This document shows positions 1 to 6,618 of a DNA stretch of 9,512 bases, one piece after another. Made by a program: the position numbers and the translations under genes. The notes under the pieces are model-generated. The model was not told the DNA's origin, did not search any database, and was given only the letters and a program-made list of their open reading frames with translations. This stretch comes from Chloroflexota bacterium (GTDB lineage Bacteria > Chloroflexota > Limnocylindria > Limnocylindrales > CSP1-4): contig JACDAV010000277.1 in assembly GCA_013695255.1 (NCBI GenBank), positions 1 through 9,512 on the forward strand. The letters run 5' to 3'. The number at the start of each line of letters is the position of its first letter. Position 1 is the first letter of the stretch.

Positions 1-789
1 GCACGGCTCGGGGCGCGCACGACGCTCGTCGCCGCGGTCGGCCGGGACCCGGCCGGCCGGGCGCTCGTCGAGTCGGTCCGAACGGACGGCGTGGTCGCCC
101 GCGTCGCCCGTGTTGCCGGCGCGCGAACCGGCCGCATCGGCGTCGTCCTCGGACCCGGCGGCGAGCGGTCCTTCGTGGCGGACCGCGGCGCGGCCGATCG
201 GCTGCGCCCGGACGGCCTCGAGGCCGCCTGGTTTCGCGGGGCAGACGCGCTCCACCTGCCCGCCTACTCGCTCCTCGGCGAACCCCTCGGTCACGCCGGC
301 CGCCGAGCGGTGGATCTCGCGCGGGCCGCAGGCGCGGCCGTCTCGCTCGACCTGGCGTCGATCGCGCCGCTCGTGGCGGGCGGGCGCCGGGCGGCCGTGG
401 AGCTTATCGGGCTCGTCCGGCCGGAGATCCTGTTCGCGACCGCCGCGGAGGCCGACGCCGTCCTCGGCGGGACCGTCGGGCGCGACGGGCCGCAGGTCCT
501 CCTCGAGCTCGCGCCCGTGACGGTGGTCAAGCGCGGCGCCGAGGGCGCCACCGTGGTGGCCCTCGAGGAAGGCCGGCGGCTGCGGTTCGAGGTCGCGACC
601 GCGCACGTCGCGACGCTCGATTCGACCGGCGCCGGCGACGCGTTCGACGCCGGCTTCCTGCTGGCCTGGTTGACCGGCCGCGCCGCCGGCCTGTCGCTGA
701 CCGCAGCGCTCCACCGGGCTGCGCTCGCCGGCCACCGTGCGGCCGCCCGCCAGCTGATCGGCGGGACGGCGGAGCTGCCGATCGTCTGA
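1..789 (+). CDS. PfkB-family sugar kinase, probable pseudouridine kinase (5' end missing)
   Basis: The frame is open from base 1 to the TGA at 787-789, so 262 residues are visible and the true start lies before the window. Visible: the C-terminal PfkB signature DSTGAGDAFDAGF, with the GAGD catalytic aspartate encoded at 637-639 and the anion-hole glycines just before it. A VVKRGAEGA strand-loop lies about 35 residues earlier, as is usual in this fold. Family knowledge: PfkB kinases phosphorylate a sugar or nucleoside hydroxyl with ATP in the cytosol. Inference: psuG starts 29 bases downstream, and psuK-psuG pairs are well known, so the likely substrate is pseudouridine, giving pseudouridine 5'-phosphate. 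The N-terminal substrate-binding GG motif is outside the window, so another nucleoside or sugar cannot be excluded. An ATG-like start at GTG 91 is not credible because PfkB-like sequence continues upstream of it. Confidence 0.88.
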   Translation, partial: ARLGARTTLVAAVGRDPAGRALVESVRTDGVVARVARVAGARTGRIGVVLGPGGERSFVADRGAADRLRPDGLEAAWFRGADALHLPAYSLLGEPLGHAGRRAVDLARAAGAAVSLDLASIAPLVAGGRRAAVELIGLVRPEILFATAAEADAVLGGTVGRDGPQVLLELAPVTVVKRGAEGATVVALEEGRRLRFEVATAHVATLDSTGAGDAFDAGFLLAWLTGRAAGLSLTAALHRAALAGHRAAARQLIGGTAELPIV

Positions 790-800
790 GCCGACCAGCG

Positions 801-811
801 GGGCGTACCCT
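801..811 (+). promoter_or_regulatory. Possible -10 element placed for leaderless psuG
   Basis: GGGCG followed by TACCCT (806-811) fits a TAnnnT -10 hexamer. Its last T is separated by 7 bases from the psuG GTG at 819, which is the spacing expected if transcription starts at or next to the start codon. No purine-rich ribosome binding site precedes that GTG. There is no clear -35. It is an inference from spacing only; the alternative is simple read-through from the upstream kinase. Confidence 0.3.
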
Positions 812-818
812 TCCGACC

Positions 819-1766
819 GTGCTGCCGCTGCAGGTCGCCACCGAGGTCGTCGACGCCCTGGCCGCGGGGCAGCCGGTCGTCGCGCTCGAATCGACGCTCA
901 TCAGCCACGGCCTGGCGCACCCCGCGAACCTCGAGGTCGCGAGGGCCTCGGAGGCGGCCGTCCGCACCGCCGGCGCGGTCCCGGCGACCGTAGCCATCCA
1001 CGATGGGCGGCTGCTGGTGGGGCTTGCGACGGACGACCTCGAAGCGCTCGCGACGGCGCCGACGGGCTCAGTCCGGAAGGCCGCGCGCCCGACCCTTGCC
1101 GCGGCGCTCGCGGCTGGCGGGTGGAGCGCCACGACGGTCTCGGCCACCATGATCGCCGCCCATGCGGTTGGCATCCGCGTCTTCGCCACCGGAGGCATCG
1201 GCGGGGTGCACCGCGGCGCCTTCGGTGGGCGTAGCGGCGCTACGTCCCGGGCGACGCTCGACGTCTCGTCCGATCTCGAGGAGCTGGCCCGGACGCCGAT
1301 GGCCGTCGTGTGTGCCGGGCCCAAGGCGATCCTCGACGTGCCGGCCACGCTGGAGTACCTCGAGACGCGCGGCGTGCCCGTCGTCGCGGTTGGGCAGGAG
1401 CAGGTCGCCGGCTTCTACGCCCGGTCGAGCGGCATCCGGGCGCCGCTGACCGTGCCGGATGTGGCAGCCGCGGCGCGCATGGTCGCGATGCACCTGGGGC
1501 TCGGGCTGGGTAGCTCCGTGCTGGTGACCGTGCCGGTGCCGGCGGGCGAGGCGCTCGCACGCGAGGAGATGGAGGCGGCGGTGGAGCGCGCGATCGAGGA
1601 GGCCGGCCGCGACGGCATCGCCGGGCCGGCCCTGACGCCCTGGCTGCTGGCCCGCGTCGCCGTGCTGACGGAGGGGGCCTCCGTTCGGGCGAACATCGCC
1701 CTGATCGTCAACGACGCTCGTGTCGCCGGCGAGCTGGCCAGGACACTGGTGCTGACGCGGAGCTGA
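819..1766 (+). CDS. psuG: Pseudouridine-5'-phosphate glycosidase
   Basis: The 315-residue product matches PsuG/IndA over its whole length. PsuG cleaves the C-C glycosidic bond of pseudouridine 5'-phosphate to uracil and ribose 5-phosphate in the cytosol, using a Mn ion. Diagnostic stretches are VALESTLISHG (catalytic Glu24), SVRKAARPTL (Lys87), FATGGIGGVHRGA, LDVSSDLEEL (Asp148, matching the metal ligand) and CAGPKAILDVPATLEYLETRGVPV (Lys169, matching the Schiff-base lysine). The C-terminal block TPWLLARVAVLTEGASVRAN is also family-typical. The start is GTG, giving MLPLQVATEVV; there is no good Shine-Dalgarno, so leaderless or coupled translation is possible. Oddity: about nine extra residues lie between HRGA and LDVSSDL compared with the E. 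coli enzyme as I recall it, and they coincide with an inverted repeat in the DNA. It is probably co-transcribed with the upstream kinase. No psuT-type nucleoside transporter is visible. Confidence 0.96.
   Translation: MLPLQVATEVVDALAAGQPVVALESTLISHGLAHPANLEVARASEAAVRTAGAVPATVAIHDGRLLVGLATDDLEALATAPTGSVRKAARPTLAAALAAGGWSATTVSATMIAAHAVGIRVFATGGIGGVHRGAFGGRSGATSRATLDVSSDLEELARTPMAVVCAGPKAILDVPATLEYLETRGVPVVAVGQEQVAGFYARSSGIRAPLTVPDVAAAARMVAMHLGLGLGSSVLVTVPVPAGEALAREEMEAAVERAIEEAGRDGIAGPALTPWLLARVAVLTEGASVRANIALIVNDARVAGELARTLVLTRS
1230..1244. repeat. Inverted repeat inside psuG
   Basis: CGTAGC (1230-1235), GGC, GCTACG (1239-1244) is a perfect 6-bp inverted repeat with a 3-base loop. It falls in the in-frame stretch that appears to be extra relative to other PsuG proteins, just before the metal-ligand region. 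This could be a small palindromic insertion or chance in GC-rich DNA. Confidence 0.45.
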
Positions 1767-1772
1767 ACGGCT

Positions 1773-1788
1773 GCCGGCCGAGGCCGGC
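1773..1788 (+). terminator. Hairpin after psuG, terminator-like but without a T tract
   Basis: GCCGGCC (1773-1779), GA, GGCCGGC (1782-1788) starts 7 bases after the psuG stop. In RNA it would fold as a 6-bp GC-only stem with a CGAG tetraloop. Only CTTCAAT follows, not a T run, so it is at best a high-GC type terminator. Its place between two unrelated transcription units fits that role. Confidence 0.35.
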
Positions 1789-1799
1789 TTCAATGGTCG

Positions 1800-1810
1800 G
1801 CGGGTATACT
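1800..1810 (+). promoter_or_regulatory. Candidate promoter of the ABC exporter cluster
   Basis: GCGGG followed by TATACT (1805-1810) is the best -10 hexamer in the window, in the gap between psuG and the ABC ATPase gene. It would give a 5' leader of about 28 bases before ATG 1845, including the ribosome binding site GGGAG at 1836-1840. I see no matching TTGACA-like -35 at normal spacing. A similar GGG-TAnnnT arrangement precedes the cyclase gene near 7768. Confidence 0.45.
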
Positions 1811-1844
1811 CGGCCACCCCGCACACCCCTCCGACGGGAGCCGT

Positions 1845-2942
1845 ATGTCCGCCACCGCTCCGCTCGCCATCGAGACGCACGCCCTCCGCCGCGTCTACCG
1901 CGCGAAGCCGAACGACGTCGTCGCCCTCGACGGGATCGACCTGGAGGTCGCCCCGGGCGAGTTCTTCGGGCTGCTCGGGCCGAACGGCGCGGGCAAGACG
2001 ACGCTGATCAAGATCCTGACCACGCTCCTGCTGCCGACCACCGGCGAGGCCCGGATCTTCGGCTTCGACGTGGTCCACCAGACGAAGCAGATCCGGCGGA
2101 TCATGAACATGGTGGCGGGCGGCGAGCAGTCCGGCTACGGCATCCTCGAGGTGCGCGAGCAGCTCTGGATGTTCAGCCAGTTCTACGGGCTGGGCTCGCG
2201 CGACGGCTGGCGCCGGGTCGACGAGCTGATCGACGCCGTGGGCCTCGACGAGCAGCGCCGCCAGAAGGTCAGCACCCTCTCGACCGGCCAACGCCAGAAG
2301 ATGAACTTCGCGCGCGGGCTCCTGAACGATCCGTGGATCTTCTTCCTCGACGAGCCCACCCTGGGTCTCGACGTGTCGGCGGCGCGCGCCGTTCGAGAGC
2401 TGATCCTGAGCTGGAAAGCCGCCGTGCCCGGCCGGACCGTGCTCCTGACCAGCCACTACATGGCCGAGGTCGACGAGCTGTGCGAGCGGATCGCGATCGT
2501 CGATCACGGCAGAGTGCTGGCCATCGGCTCCCCGGCGGAGCTCAAGCACCGCGTCCAGCGCGAATCGATCTTCCGGCTCGAGCTGGACCGGCTCGACGGC
2601 GGGACGGCGTCGCTTGCCCGGCTGCCGGGCGTCGTCGCCGCCTCGGCGGCCGCGTCCGACGAGGGCAACGGGCAGGGCGATCGGCAGTCCGTCTCGGTCA
2701 ACCTGGTGCTCGAGGACGACGCCGCGCTCGGGGGTGTCGTCGGCGCGCTCGGCGGCCTGGGCGCGCAGATCCTGGCGCTCCGCAAGTCGGAGCCGACGCT
2801 CGAGGACGTCTTCGTCGAGCTCGTCGGCCGCGGCTTCGACGACGCGCCGGATGCCAGCCGCGACGAGACACCGCCGCAGGGCCGGGCCGCCAACCCCCAG
2901 CCTCGACGCGAGGACGAGCCGGCCGAAGAGGAGCTCGTATGA
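1845..2942 (+). CDS. ABC exporter ATP-binding protein (DrrA-like)
   Basis: The 365-residue cytosolic ATPase drives the two membrane proteins encoded just downstream. Motifs in order: Walker A GPNGAGKTT (45-53), Q-loop glutamine near 95 (GGEQSGYG), signature LSTGQRQKM (145-153), Walker B IFFLDE (165-170), D-loop GLD (174-176), switch histidine H204 in LLTSHYMAE. The signature has LSTGQ instead of the common LSGGQ, a tolerated variant in this subfamily. Residues about 230-330 form the regulatory tail seen in DrrA/NodI-like ATPases (DUF4162-like), with the typical TLEDVFVELVGRG. The last 35 or so residues are a charged, proline-rich extension. ATG 1845 is chosen because GGGAG lies just upstream and the ATPase fold begins at once. 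The stop overlaps the next start (ATGA, 2939-2942), indicating translational coupling. Substrate unknown: drugs, lipids or polysaccharides are typical of the family. Confidence 0.95.
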   Translation: MSATAPLAIETHALRRVYRAKPNDVVALDGIDLEVAPGEFFGLLGPNGAGKTTLIKILTTLLLPTTGEARIFGFDVVHQTKQIRRIMNMVAGGEQSGYGILEVREQLWMFSQFYGLGSRDGWRRVDELIDAVGLDEQRRQKVSTLSTGQRQKMNFARGLLNDPWIFFLDEPTLGLDVSAARAVRELILSWKAAVPGRTVLLTSHYMAEVDELCERIAIVDHGRVLAIGSPAELKHRVQRESIFRLELDRLDGGTASLARLPGVVAASAAASDEGNGQGDRQSVSVNLVLEDDAALGGVVGALGGLGAQILALRKSEPTLEDVFVELVGRGFDDAPDASRDETPPQGRAANPQPRREDEPAEEELV

Positions 2943-3823
2943 GCGGCAATCCCTACGTCCACCGCCCGACCGCCAGCCCGCAGGCGGCCGCCGAGTGGAC
3001 CCAGCGCCAGATCCTGATGACCAACCTGCGCACCGTGGCCGGCCGCGCCTACCCGCGCGTGCGGGGTCTTGCCCGCGAGAAGTCGTGGCTGTTCTTCGAG
3101 ATCCTCCTGCCGTTCCTCACCACGTCCGCGTTCGTGTTCGTCTATCGCGCCCTCCAGGCGCCGCCCGAGTACGTCGGCTTCGTCGTCCTGGGTGGGGCGA
3201 TGACGGCCTTCTGGCTGAACGTCATCTGGATGATGGCGAGCCAGCTGTGGTGGGAGAAGAGCCAGGGCAACCTCGAGCTCTACTTCGCCGCCCCGATGGA
3301 CATCGTCGCGGTGCTGCTCGGGATGGCGGTCGGCGGGATGGTGATGAGCAGCAGCCGGGCGGCCGTGGTCCTCGTCGTGGCCACGGTCGTCTACGGCGTC
3401 ACGTTCGCGGTCGACCAGTGGCTGTTGCTGCTGGCGGTCTTCTTCCTGACCCTGACCGCGCTGTACGGGCTCGGCATGGTGCTGGCCAGCCTGTTCCTGA
3501 TGTGGGGTCGGGAGGCGTATCACCTGACCCAGTTCCTCCAGGAGCCGGTCTACTTCGTGTCCGGGCTCAACTTCCCGGTCGGCCGGCTCGGCATGCTCGG
3601 CGCGCTGGCCATCGCGCTGCTGCCGCTGGCCGTGGGCCTCGACGCGATGCGCCAGCTCGCCTTCGCCGACGCGGCCTACCCCGTCGGTACGCCGCCGCCA
3701 GAGGTCGAGGCGCTCATCCTCGTCGTCATGACGGTGGTCTTCCTGTCGCTCGCGCGCTGGATGCTCCGGACCCTCGAGCGGCTGGCCCGCCGCGAGGGCC
3801 GGCTGACGATCCGCTGGCAGTGA
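2939..3823 (+). CDS. ABC-2 type permease, first subunit
   Basis: The 294-residue integral membrane protein carries a roughly 50-residue soluble N-terminus containing an amphipathic segment (MTNLRTVAGRAYPRVRGLAREKSW). About six hydrophobic spans follow, at approximately 51-71, 79-101, 121-151, 160-187, 217-233 and 256-275. WWEKSQGNLELYFAAPM (104-120) matches the cytosolic loop of ABC-2 exporters that touches the ATPase, and YFVSGLNFPVGRLG is the usual late reentrant motif. The start is fixed by GAAGAGGAG at 2925-2933, five bases before ATG 2939, and by the ATGA overlap with the ATPase gene. The frame is also open upstream of this ATG, back to 1793, but there it runs out of frame through the ATPase gene and is not coding. 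Likely partners: the ATPase and the second permease. Confidence 0.93.
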   Translation: MSGNPYVHRPTASPQAAAEWTQRQILMTNLRTVAGRAYPRVRGLAREKSWLFFEILLPFLTTSAFVFVYRALQAPPEYVGFVVLGGAMTAFWLNVIWMMASQLWWEKSQGNLELYFAAPMDIVAVLLGMAVGGMVMSSSRAAVVLVVATVVYGVTFAVDQWLLLLAVFFLTLTALYGLGMVLASLFLMWGREAYHLTQFLQEPVYFVSGLNFPVGRLGMLGALAIALLPLAVGLDAMRQLAFADAAYPVGTPPPEVEALILVVMTVVFLSLARWMLRTLERLARREGRLTIRWQ

Positions 3824-3833
3824 GGCGCGGCCG

Positions 3834-4805
3834 ATGACCGCCGATGCTCCCGTCGCGCCCACGGCCCCGCCGGCGCTCGGCTCGCCCGAGTGGGGCGGCT
3901 TCGACCCCGCACGGACCCGCGGTCGGGGCCTGCGCGACCTGCGGCGGAGCTTCATGACGGCCGCCAGGCTGGGCTGGCAGACCGAGGCGAACTGGACGGA
4001 CCCGATCCTGTTCTTCATCTACTCGGTCGCCAAGCCGCTCAGCACGACGCTGATCTTCGTCGTGATGATCGAGGTGATCGGCGGCGCCTCGACCCGCGAG
4101 TTCCGCGGCTTCGTCGTCGTCGGGACAGCGTTGTGGGCCTTCGTCATCGCCGGGATCGCGGGTCTGGCGTGGGCGGTCCTGGACGATCGCGAGCGCTACC
4201 GGATGCTGAAGTACGTGGTCGTCAGCCCGTCCGACTTCCTGACCGTGCTCCTCGGTCGCGGCGTCGCCCGGATCGCCGTCGGCGGCATGGGCGCGGCGAT
4301 CACCCTGTCCGTCGGCGTTCTGGCGCTCGGCGTGCCCCTCGACGCCGGCCGGATCGACTGGCCGCTCCTGCTGCCGGTGATGCTCGGCGGGCTGGTCACG
4401 ATCGTCGCCGTCGGCATCCTCCTCGCCGCGGTGTGCATCCAGACGCGCCAGGAGTCATGGTCCTATCCCGAGGCGGCCGCTGGCGCGCTGTTCCTCGTCA
4501 CCGGCGCCGTCTTCCCGCTGTCCGTCCTGCCGGCACCCGTCCAGGTGGTCGGCTGGCTGACGCCGCTGACGTGGTGGATCGAGGGCGTCCGGCTGGCCGT
4601 CTTTCCCGCTGGGCCGAGCGGGATCGGGGGCACCGGATCGGCCTTCGCCGCGTTCACCGGGCGTGTCCGCCCGGAGCCGCACGAGATCGTCGTCGCCTTG
4701 CTGGGCACCGGGGTGCTGGTTACACTCGCGGCCATCGTCGGCTTCCGGGTCAGCCTCCATCGCGCCAAGGACCGGGGGCTGCTCGACCAGACGACCGGGT
4801 CGTGA
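3834..4805 (+). CDS. ABC-2 type permease, second subunit
   Basis: The 323-residue membrane protein is clearly different in sequence from the preceding permease but of the same ABC-2 class. It has an Ala/Pro-rich N-terminus of about 40 residues and an amphipathic helix. Hydrophobic spans lie at about 57-83, 92-115, 143-168, 175-202, 213-233 and 284-305. DDRERYRMLKYVVVSPSDFLTVLLGRG (117-143) is the coupling-loop region with the typical SP pair, and GAVFPLSVLPAPVQVVGWLTPLTWWIEGVR is the standard ABC-2 C-terminal motif. TGAGG at 3821-3825, which includes the preceding stop codon, is the ribosome binding site, eight bases before ATG 3834. Two non-identical permeases with one ATPase suggest a heterodimeric exporter. 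Confidence 0.93.
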   Translation: MTADAPVAPTAPPALGSPEWGGFDPARTRGRGLRDLRRSFMTAARLGWQTEANWTDPILFFIYSVAKPLSTTLIFVVMIEVIGGASTREFRGFVVVGTALWAFVIAGIAGLAWAVLDDRERYRMLKYVVVSPSDFLTVLLGRGVARIAVGGMGAAITLSVGVLALGVPLDAGRIDWPLLLPVMLGGLVTIVAVGILLAAVCIQTRQESWSYPEAAAGALFLVTGAVFPLSVLPAPVQVVGWLTPLTWWIEGVRLAVFPAGPSGIGGTGSAFAAFTGRVRPEPHEIVVALLGTGVLVTLAAIVGFRVSLHRAKDRGLLDQTTGS

Positions 4806-4865
4806 CGGCGGTTGAGGCGCCGTCCCGGGCGGCCACACCGCGGGACGACAGACGAGCGAGGGCCG

Positions 4866-5408
4866 GTGCGCATCTACGAGGGCAGCCCGCGTCAGGACTT
4901 CGAGGAGGTCCTCCGGTCGATCGGCGCGTTCCTCGACCAGCGGGCGATGCGCGACGTGCTCCTCACGGAGGCGCCGGATGGGTTCGTCGTGCAGGGCCTC
5001 GTCACGAGCGGGGCCGGCGGGGGCGGCTGGTCGGACACGATGGGCACGGTCGGCAAGGAGACGCTGACCTTCCTCGACGAGGACATCGCCCGGTTCATGG
5101 ACGAGGCGGTCGCCCGACGCGGCCGCGGCGAGCCGGGTCAGGCCGTCGCGGCCGGCGGGGAGCCGGGCTACTATGAGTCGGCACTCCGCGTCCTGGGCCG
5201 GTACATGGACGAACAGCGACCACGGGACGTCTTCTTCTTCGAGCAGGAGGGCGCGTTCGTCGTCCGCCTGCTCCTCGGCGGCCAGACCGGTTCGCGGCAC
5301 ATCCTCGCCGAGTTCACCCGGGAGGACATCGAGCGCCTGATCGCCGACGGTCCGACGCTTCGCCATCACGGCACGGCCTCCGGCGCCCCGGCGGCAGCCG
5401 GAACCTGA
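4866..5408 (+). CDS. Unrecognised 180-residue protein with two copies of one domain
   Basis: I do not recognise a named family. The protein is acidic, soluble-looking and has no signal peptide. Residues 11-84 and 102-166 align as a diverged internal duplication. Each half starts with an aromatic/acidic helix (FEEVLRSIGAFLDQR; YESALRVLGRYMDEQ), then RDVLLTE / RDVFFFE, then GFVVQGLV / AFVVRLLL, then a variable Gly-rich loop. Each ends with TFLDEDIARFMDE / EFTREDIERLIAD. So each unit is helix, two or three strands, helix. GTG 4866 is chosen as the start because GAGGG lies at 4858-4862 and the product begins MRIYEGSPRQ. The same frame could start at TTG 4812, but the 18 extra residues are Arg/Pro-rich and look non-coding. 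It sits 60 bases after the second permease and 17 bases before the small membrane protein, so a role with the exporter is inferred, not shown. Confidence 0.82.
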   Translation: MRIYEGSPRQDFEEVLRSIGAFLDQRAMRDVLLTEAPDGFVVQGLVTSGAGGGGWSDTMGTVGKETLTFLDEDIARFMDEAVARRGRGEPGQAVAAGGEPGYYESALRVLGRYMDEQRPRDVFFFEQEGAFVVRLLLGGQTGSRHILAEFTREDIERLIADGPTLRHHGTASGAPAAAGT

Positions 5409-5412
5409 ACAC

Positions 5413-5418
5413 AGGAGG
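5413..5418 (+). promoter_or_regulatory. Strong Shine-Dalgarno for the 51-residue membrane protein
   Basis: AGGAGG lies seven bases before ATG 5426. It is the closest match to the consensus in the window, where most genes have weak sites. It fixes the start of the short gene and argues that the gene is real and well translated. Confidence 0.75.
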
Positions 5419-5425
5419 AACCGGG

Positions 5426-5581
5426 ATGAAAGCCCTCAAGACTGTCGCGGTCGCGCTCGGCGTCACGCTCGCCGCCCTGATCGTCATCCCGCTGGTCGTG
5501 CTGGCCGGGCTGTTTGTCTGGCTGAAGCTGACCGAGGAGTCGGACGAGGAGACGCTCGAGCTGGACCAGGAGGGCGCCTGA
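5426..5581 (+). CDS. Small single-pass membrane protein (51 residues)
   Basis: The ORF starts at ATG 5426 and stops at TGA 5579-5581. The product begins MKALKTVAVALG, with a two-lysine N-terminus. One long hydrophobic span follows at about residues 7-33 (VAVALGVTLAALIVIPLVV and on), then VWLKL and a strongly acidic tail (EESDEETLELDQEGA). Lysines at the N-terminus and an acidic C-terminus are visible; the orientation is not decided by sequence alone. There is no lipobox cysteine and no signal peptidase site of convincing form, so a membrane anchor is likelier than a secreted peptide. A consensus ribosome binding site precedes it and the gap to the upstream gene is 17 bases, so it is very probably the last gene of the exporter cluster. 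A role as small accessory subunit or regulator of the transporter is inference. Not recognised as a named family. Confidence 0.82.
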   Translation: MKALKTVAVALGVTLAALIVIPLVVLAGLFVWLKLTEESDEETLELDQEGA

Positions 5582-5584
5582 AAA

Positions 5585-5652
5585 CCTCAGGCGGATGGCT
5601 CGCGGAGCGTCGCCTCCGCCTTCGGTGAGCGAGTAGCCGTTGTCCGCTGAGG
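5585..5652 (+). promoter_or_regulatory. Foldable leader before the DMT transporter; ribosome site can be paired
   Basis: AGGCGGA (5589-5595) pairs with TCCGCCT (5615-5621), and inside this GGC/GCC and CGC/GCG pairs continue the stem to a GGA loop. Separately, CCTCAG (5585-5590) is complementary to CTGAGG (5647-5652), which contains the likely ribosome binding site GAGG of the transporter at 5662. The inner hairpin may serve as a terminator for the exporter cluster, though no T tract follows. The outer pairing could sequester the ribosome site. No known riboswitch class is recognised. Confidence 0.35.
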
Positions 5653-5661
5653 CCGCCCGCC

Positions 5662-6618
5662 ATGTCCGGCCGAATCGCCGCTACGGCCCGTCTGGCGACG
5701 TCGACCGCGGCTGAGCGACGGCTGGCCGAGCTCGGGGTCGTGTTCGTGACCCTCGTCTGGGCCAGCAACTTCATCGTGGTCAAGTCGGCGATCATGGTGC
5801 TGCCGCCGATCGGCATGTCGGCGATCCGGTTCGGGCTCGCGGCTCTGGTCCTGCTGGCGCTCCTGCGCTGGCGGGAGGGGACCGTGCGCCTGCCGGTCCG
5901 CGATCTGGCGGCGATGGGCGTGGTCGGGATCCTCGGGTTCGGCGTCTACCAGGTGCTCTGGGCGACCGGTCTGCAGGGCATCACCGCGGGAGACTCGGCC
6001 CTGCTGATCGCGGCGACGCCGGTACTGACGGCCCTGCTGGCGGTCGTGGCCGGGTCGGACACGCTCACGCCACTCAAACTCGCGGGCGCGCTCGTCTCGT
6101 TCGCGGGCGTCGGCATCGTCGTCGTCGGCGGCCAGGGACTCGGGCTCGGGGGCGTTCTCCTGGGCTACGTCCTGACGCTCGGTGCAGCGGTCTGCTGGGC
6201 CCTCTACACCTCGTTCGGGGCACCGATCCTGCGCCGCCATTCGCCGCTCCGGACGACGGCCTGGGCGGTGACCGTCGGCGCCGGGTTCCTGATCGTGCCG
6301 GGCGGTGCCCAGCTGGCGACCCTCGACTGGTCCGAGGTGACGGCGCCCGTGTGGGCCGCGGTGCTCTACTCAGCGGTCCTGCCCGTGGCGTTCGCCAACG
6401 TGATCGTCTTCCACGCGGTGAAGCTGCTCGGCCCCACCCGCATCACCGCCTTCCAGTTCCTCGTGCCGGCGTTCGCGGTCGTGCTCGGCGCGCTCGTCCT
6501 CGCGGAGCCGATCCGGCCCGCGCAGATCCTGGGCGGTGCTGTGATCGTGGCCGGGATCCTCGTGACCCGGGCCGCCGGCACGCGGCATGGCATGCCGGGC
6601 CGCCGGAGGACGGCATGA
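5662..6618 (+). CDS. EamA/DMT-superfamily transporter
   Basis: The 318-residue inner-membrane protein has ten predicted hydrophobic segments in two homologous EamA repeats, starting at about 24 and 168. Visible family marks are VWASNFIVVKSAI in the first helix, the RFGLAALVLLALLRWRE block, ITAGDSALLIAATPVLTALLA, and in the second half VCWALYTSFGAPIL and LGPTRITAFQFLVPAFAVVLGALVLAEP. DMT carriers export or import amino acids, metabolites or drugs, usually with protons; the substrate cannot be read from sequence. ATG 5662 is chosen with GAGG at 5649-5652, nine bases upstream; about 20 charged/Ala-rich residues precede the first helix. The stop overlaps the phosphatase start (ATGA, 6615-6618). 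Confidence 0.93.
   Translation: MSGRIAATARLATSTAAERRLAELGVVFVTLVWASNFIVVKSAIMVLPPIGMSAIRFGLAALVLLALLRWREGTVRLPVRDLAAMGVVGILGFGVYQVLWATGLQGITAGDSALLIAATPVLTALLAVVAGSDTLTPLKLAGALVSFAGVGIVVVGGQGLGLGGVLLGYVLTLGAAVCWALYTSFGAPILRRHSPLRTTAWAVTVGAGFLIVPGGAQLATLDWSEVTAPVWAAVLYSAVLPVAFANVIVFHAVKLLGPTRITAFQFLVPAFAVVLGALVLAEPIRPAQILGGAVIVAGILVTRAAGTRHGMPGRRRTA

Noticed and set aside
1068..2549. 493-residue open frame on the minus strand
   Set aside because: It is antisense to psuG and the ATPase gene and crosses the intergenic promoter region; it has no recognisable domain.
1793..3823. A 676-residue fusion reading through the ATPase gene into the first permease
   Set aside because: The first 382 codons overlap the ATPase gene in another frame and give Arg/Pro-rich nonsense. 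Real permease sequence begins at ATG 2939 with its own ribosome site.
2504..4018. 504-residue open frame on the minus strand
   Set aside because: It runs antisense to the end of the ATPase gene and the whole first permease gene, with His/Gln/Arg/Glu-rich low-complexity sequence typical of a mirror frame.
6351..6614. N-terminal extension of the phosphatase
   Set aside because: The frame is open upstream of 6615 but is out of frame with the DMT transporter and gives Arg/Gly-rich sequence; the HAD fold starts right after ATG 6615.
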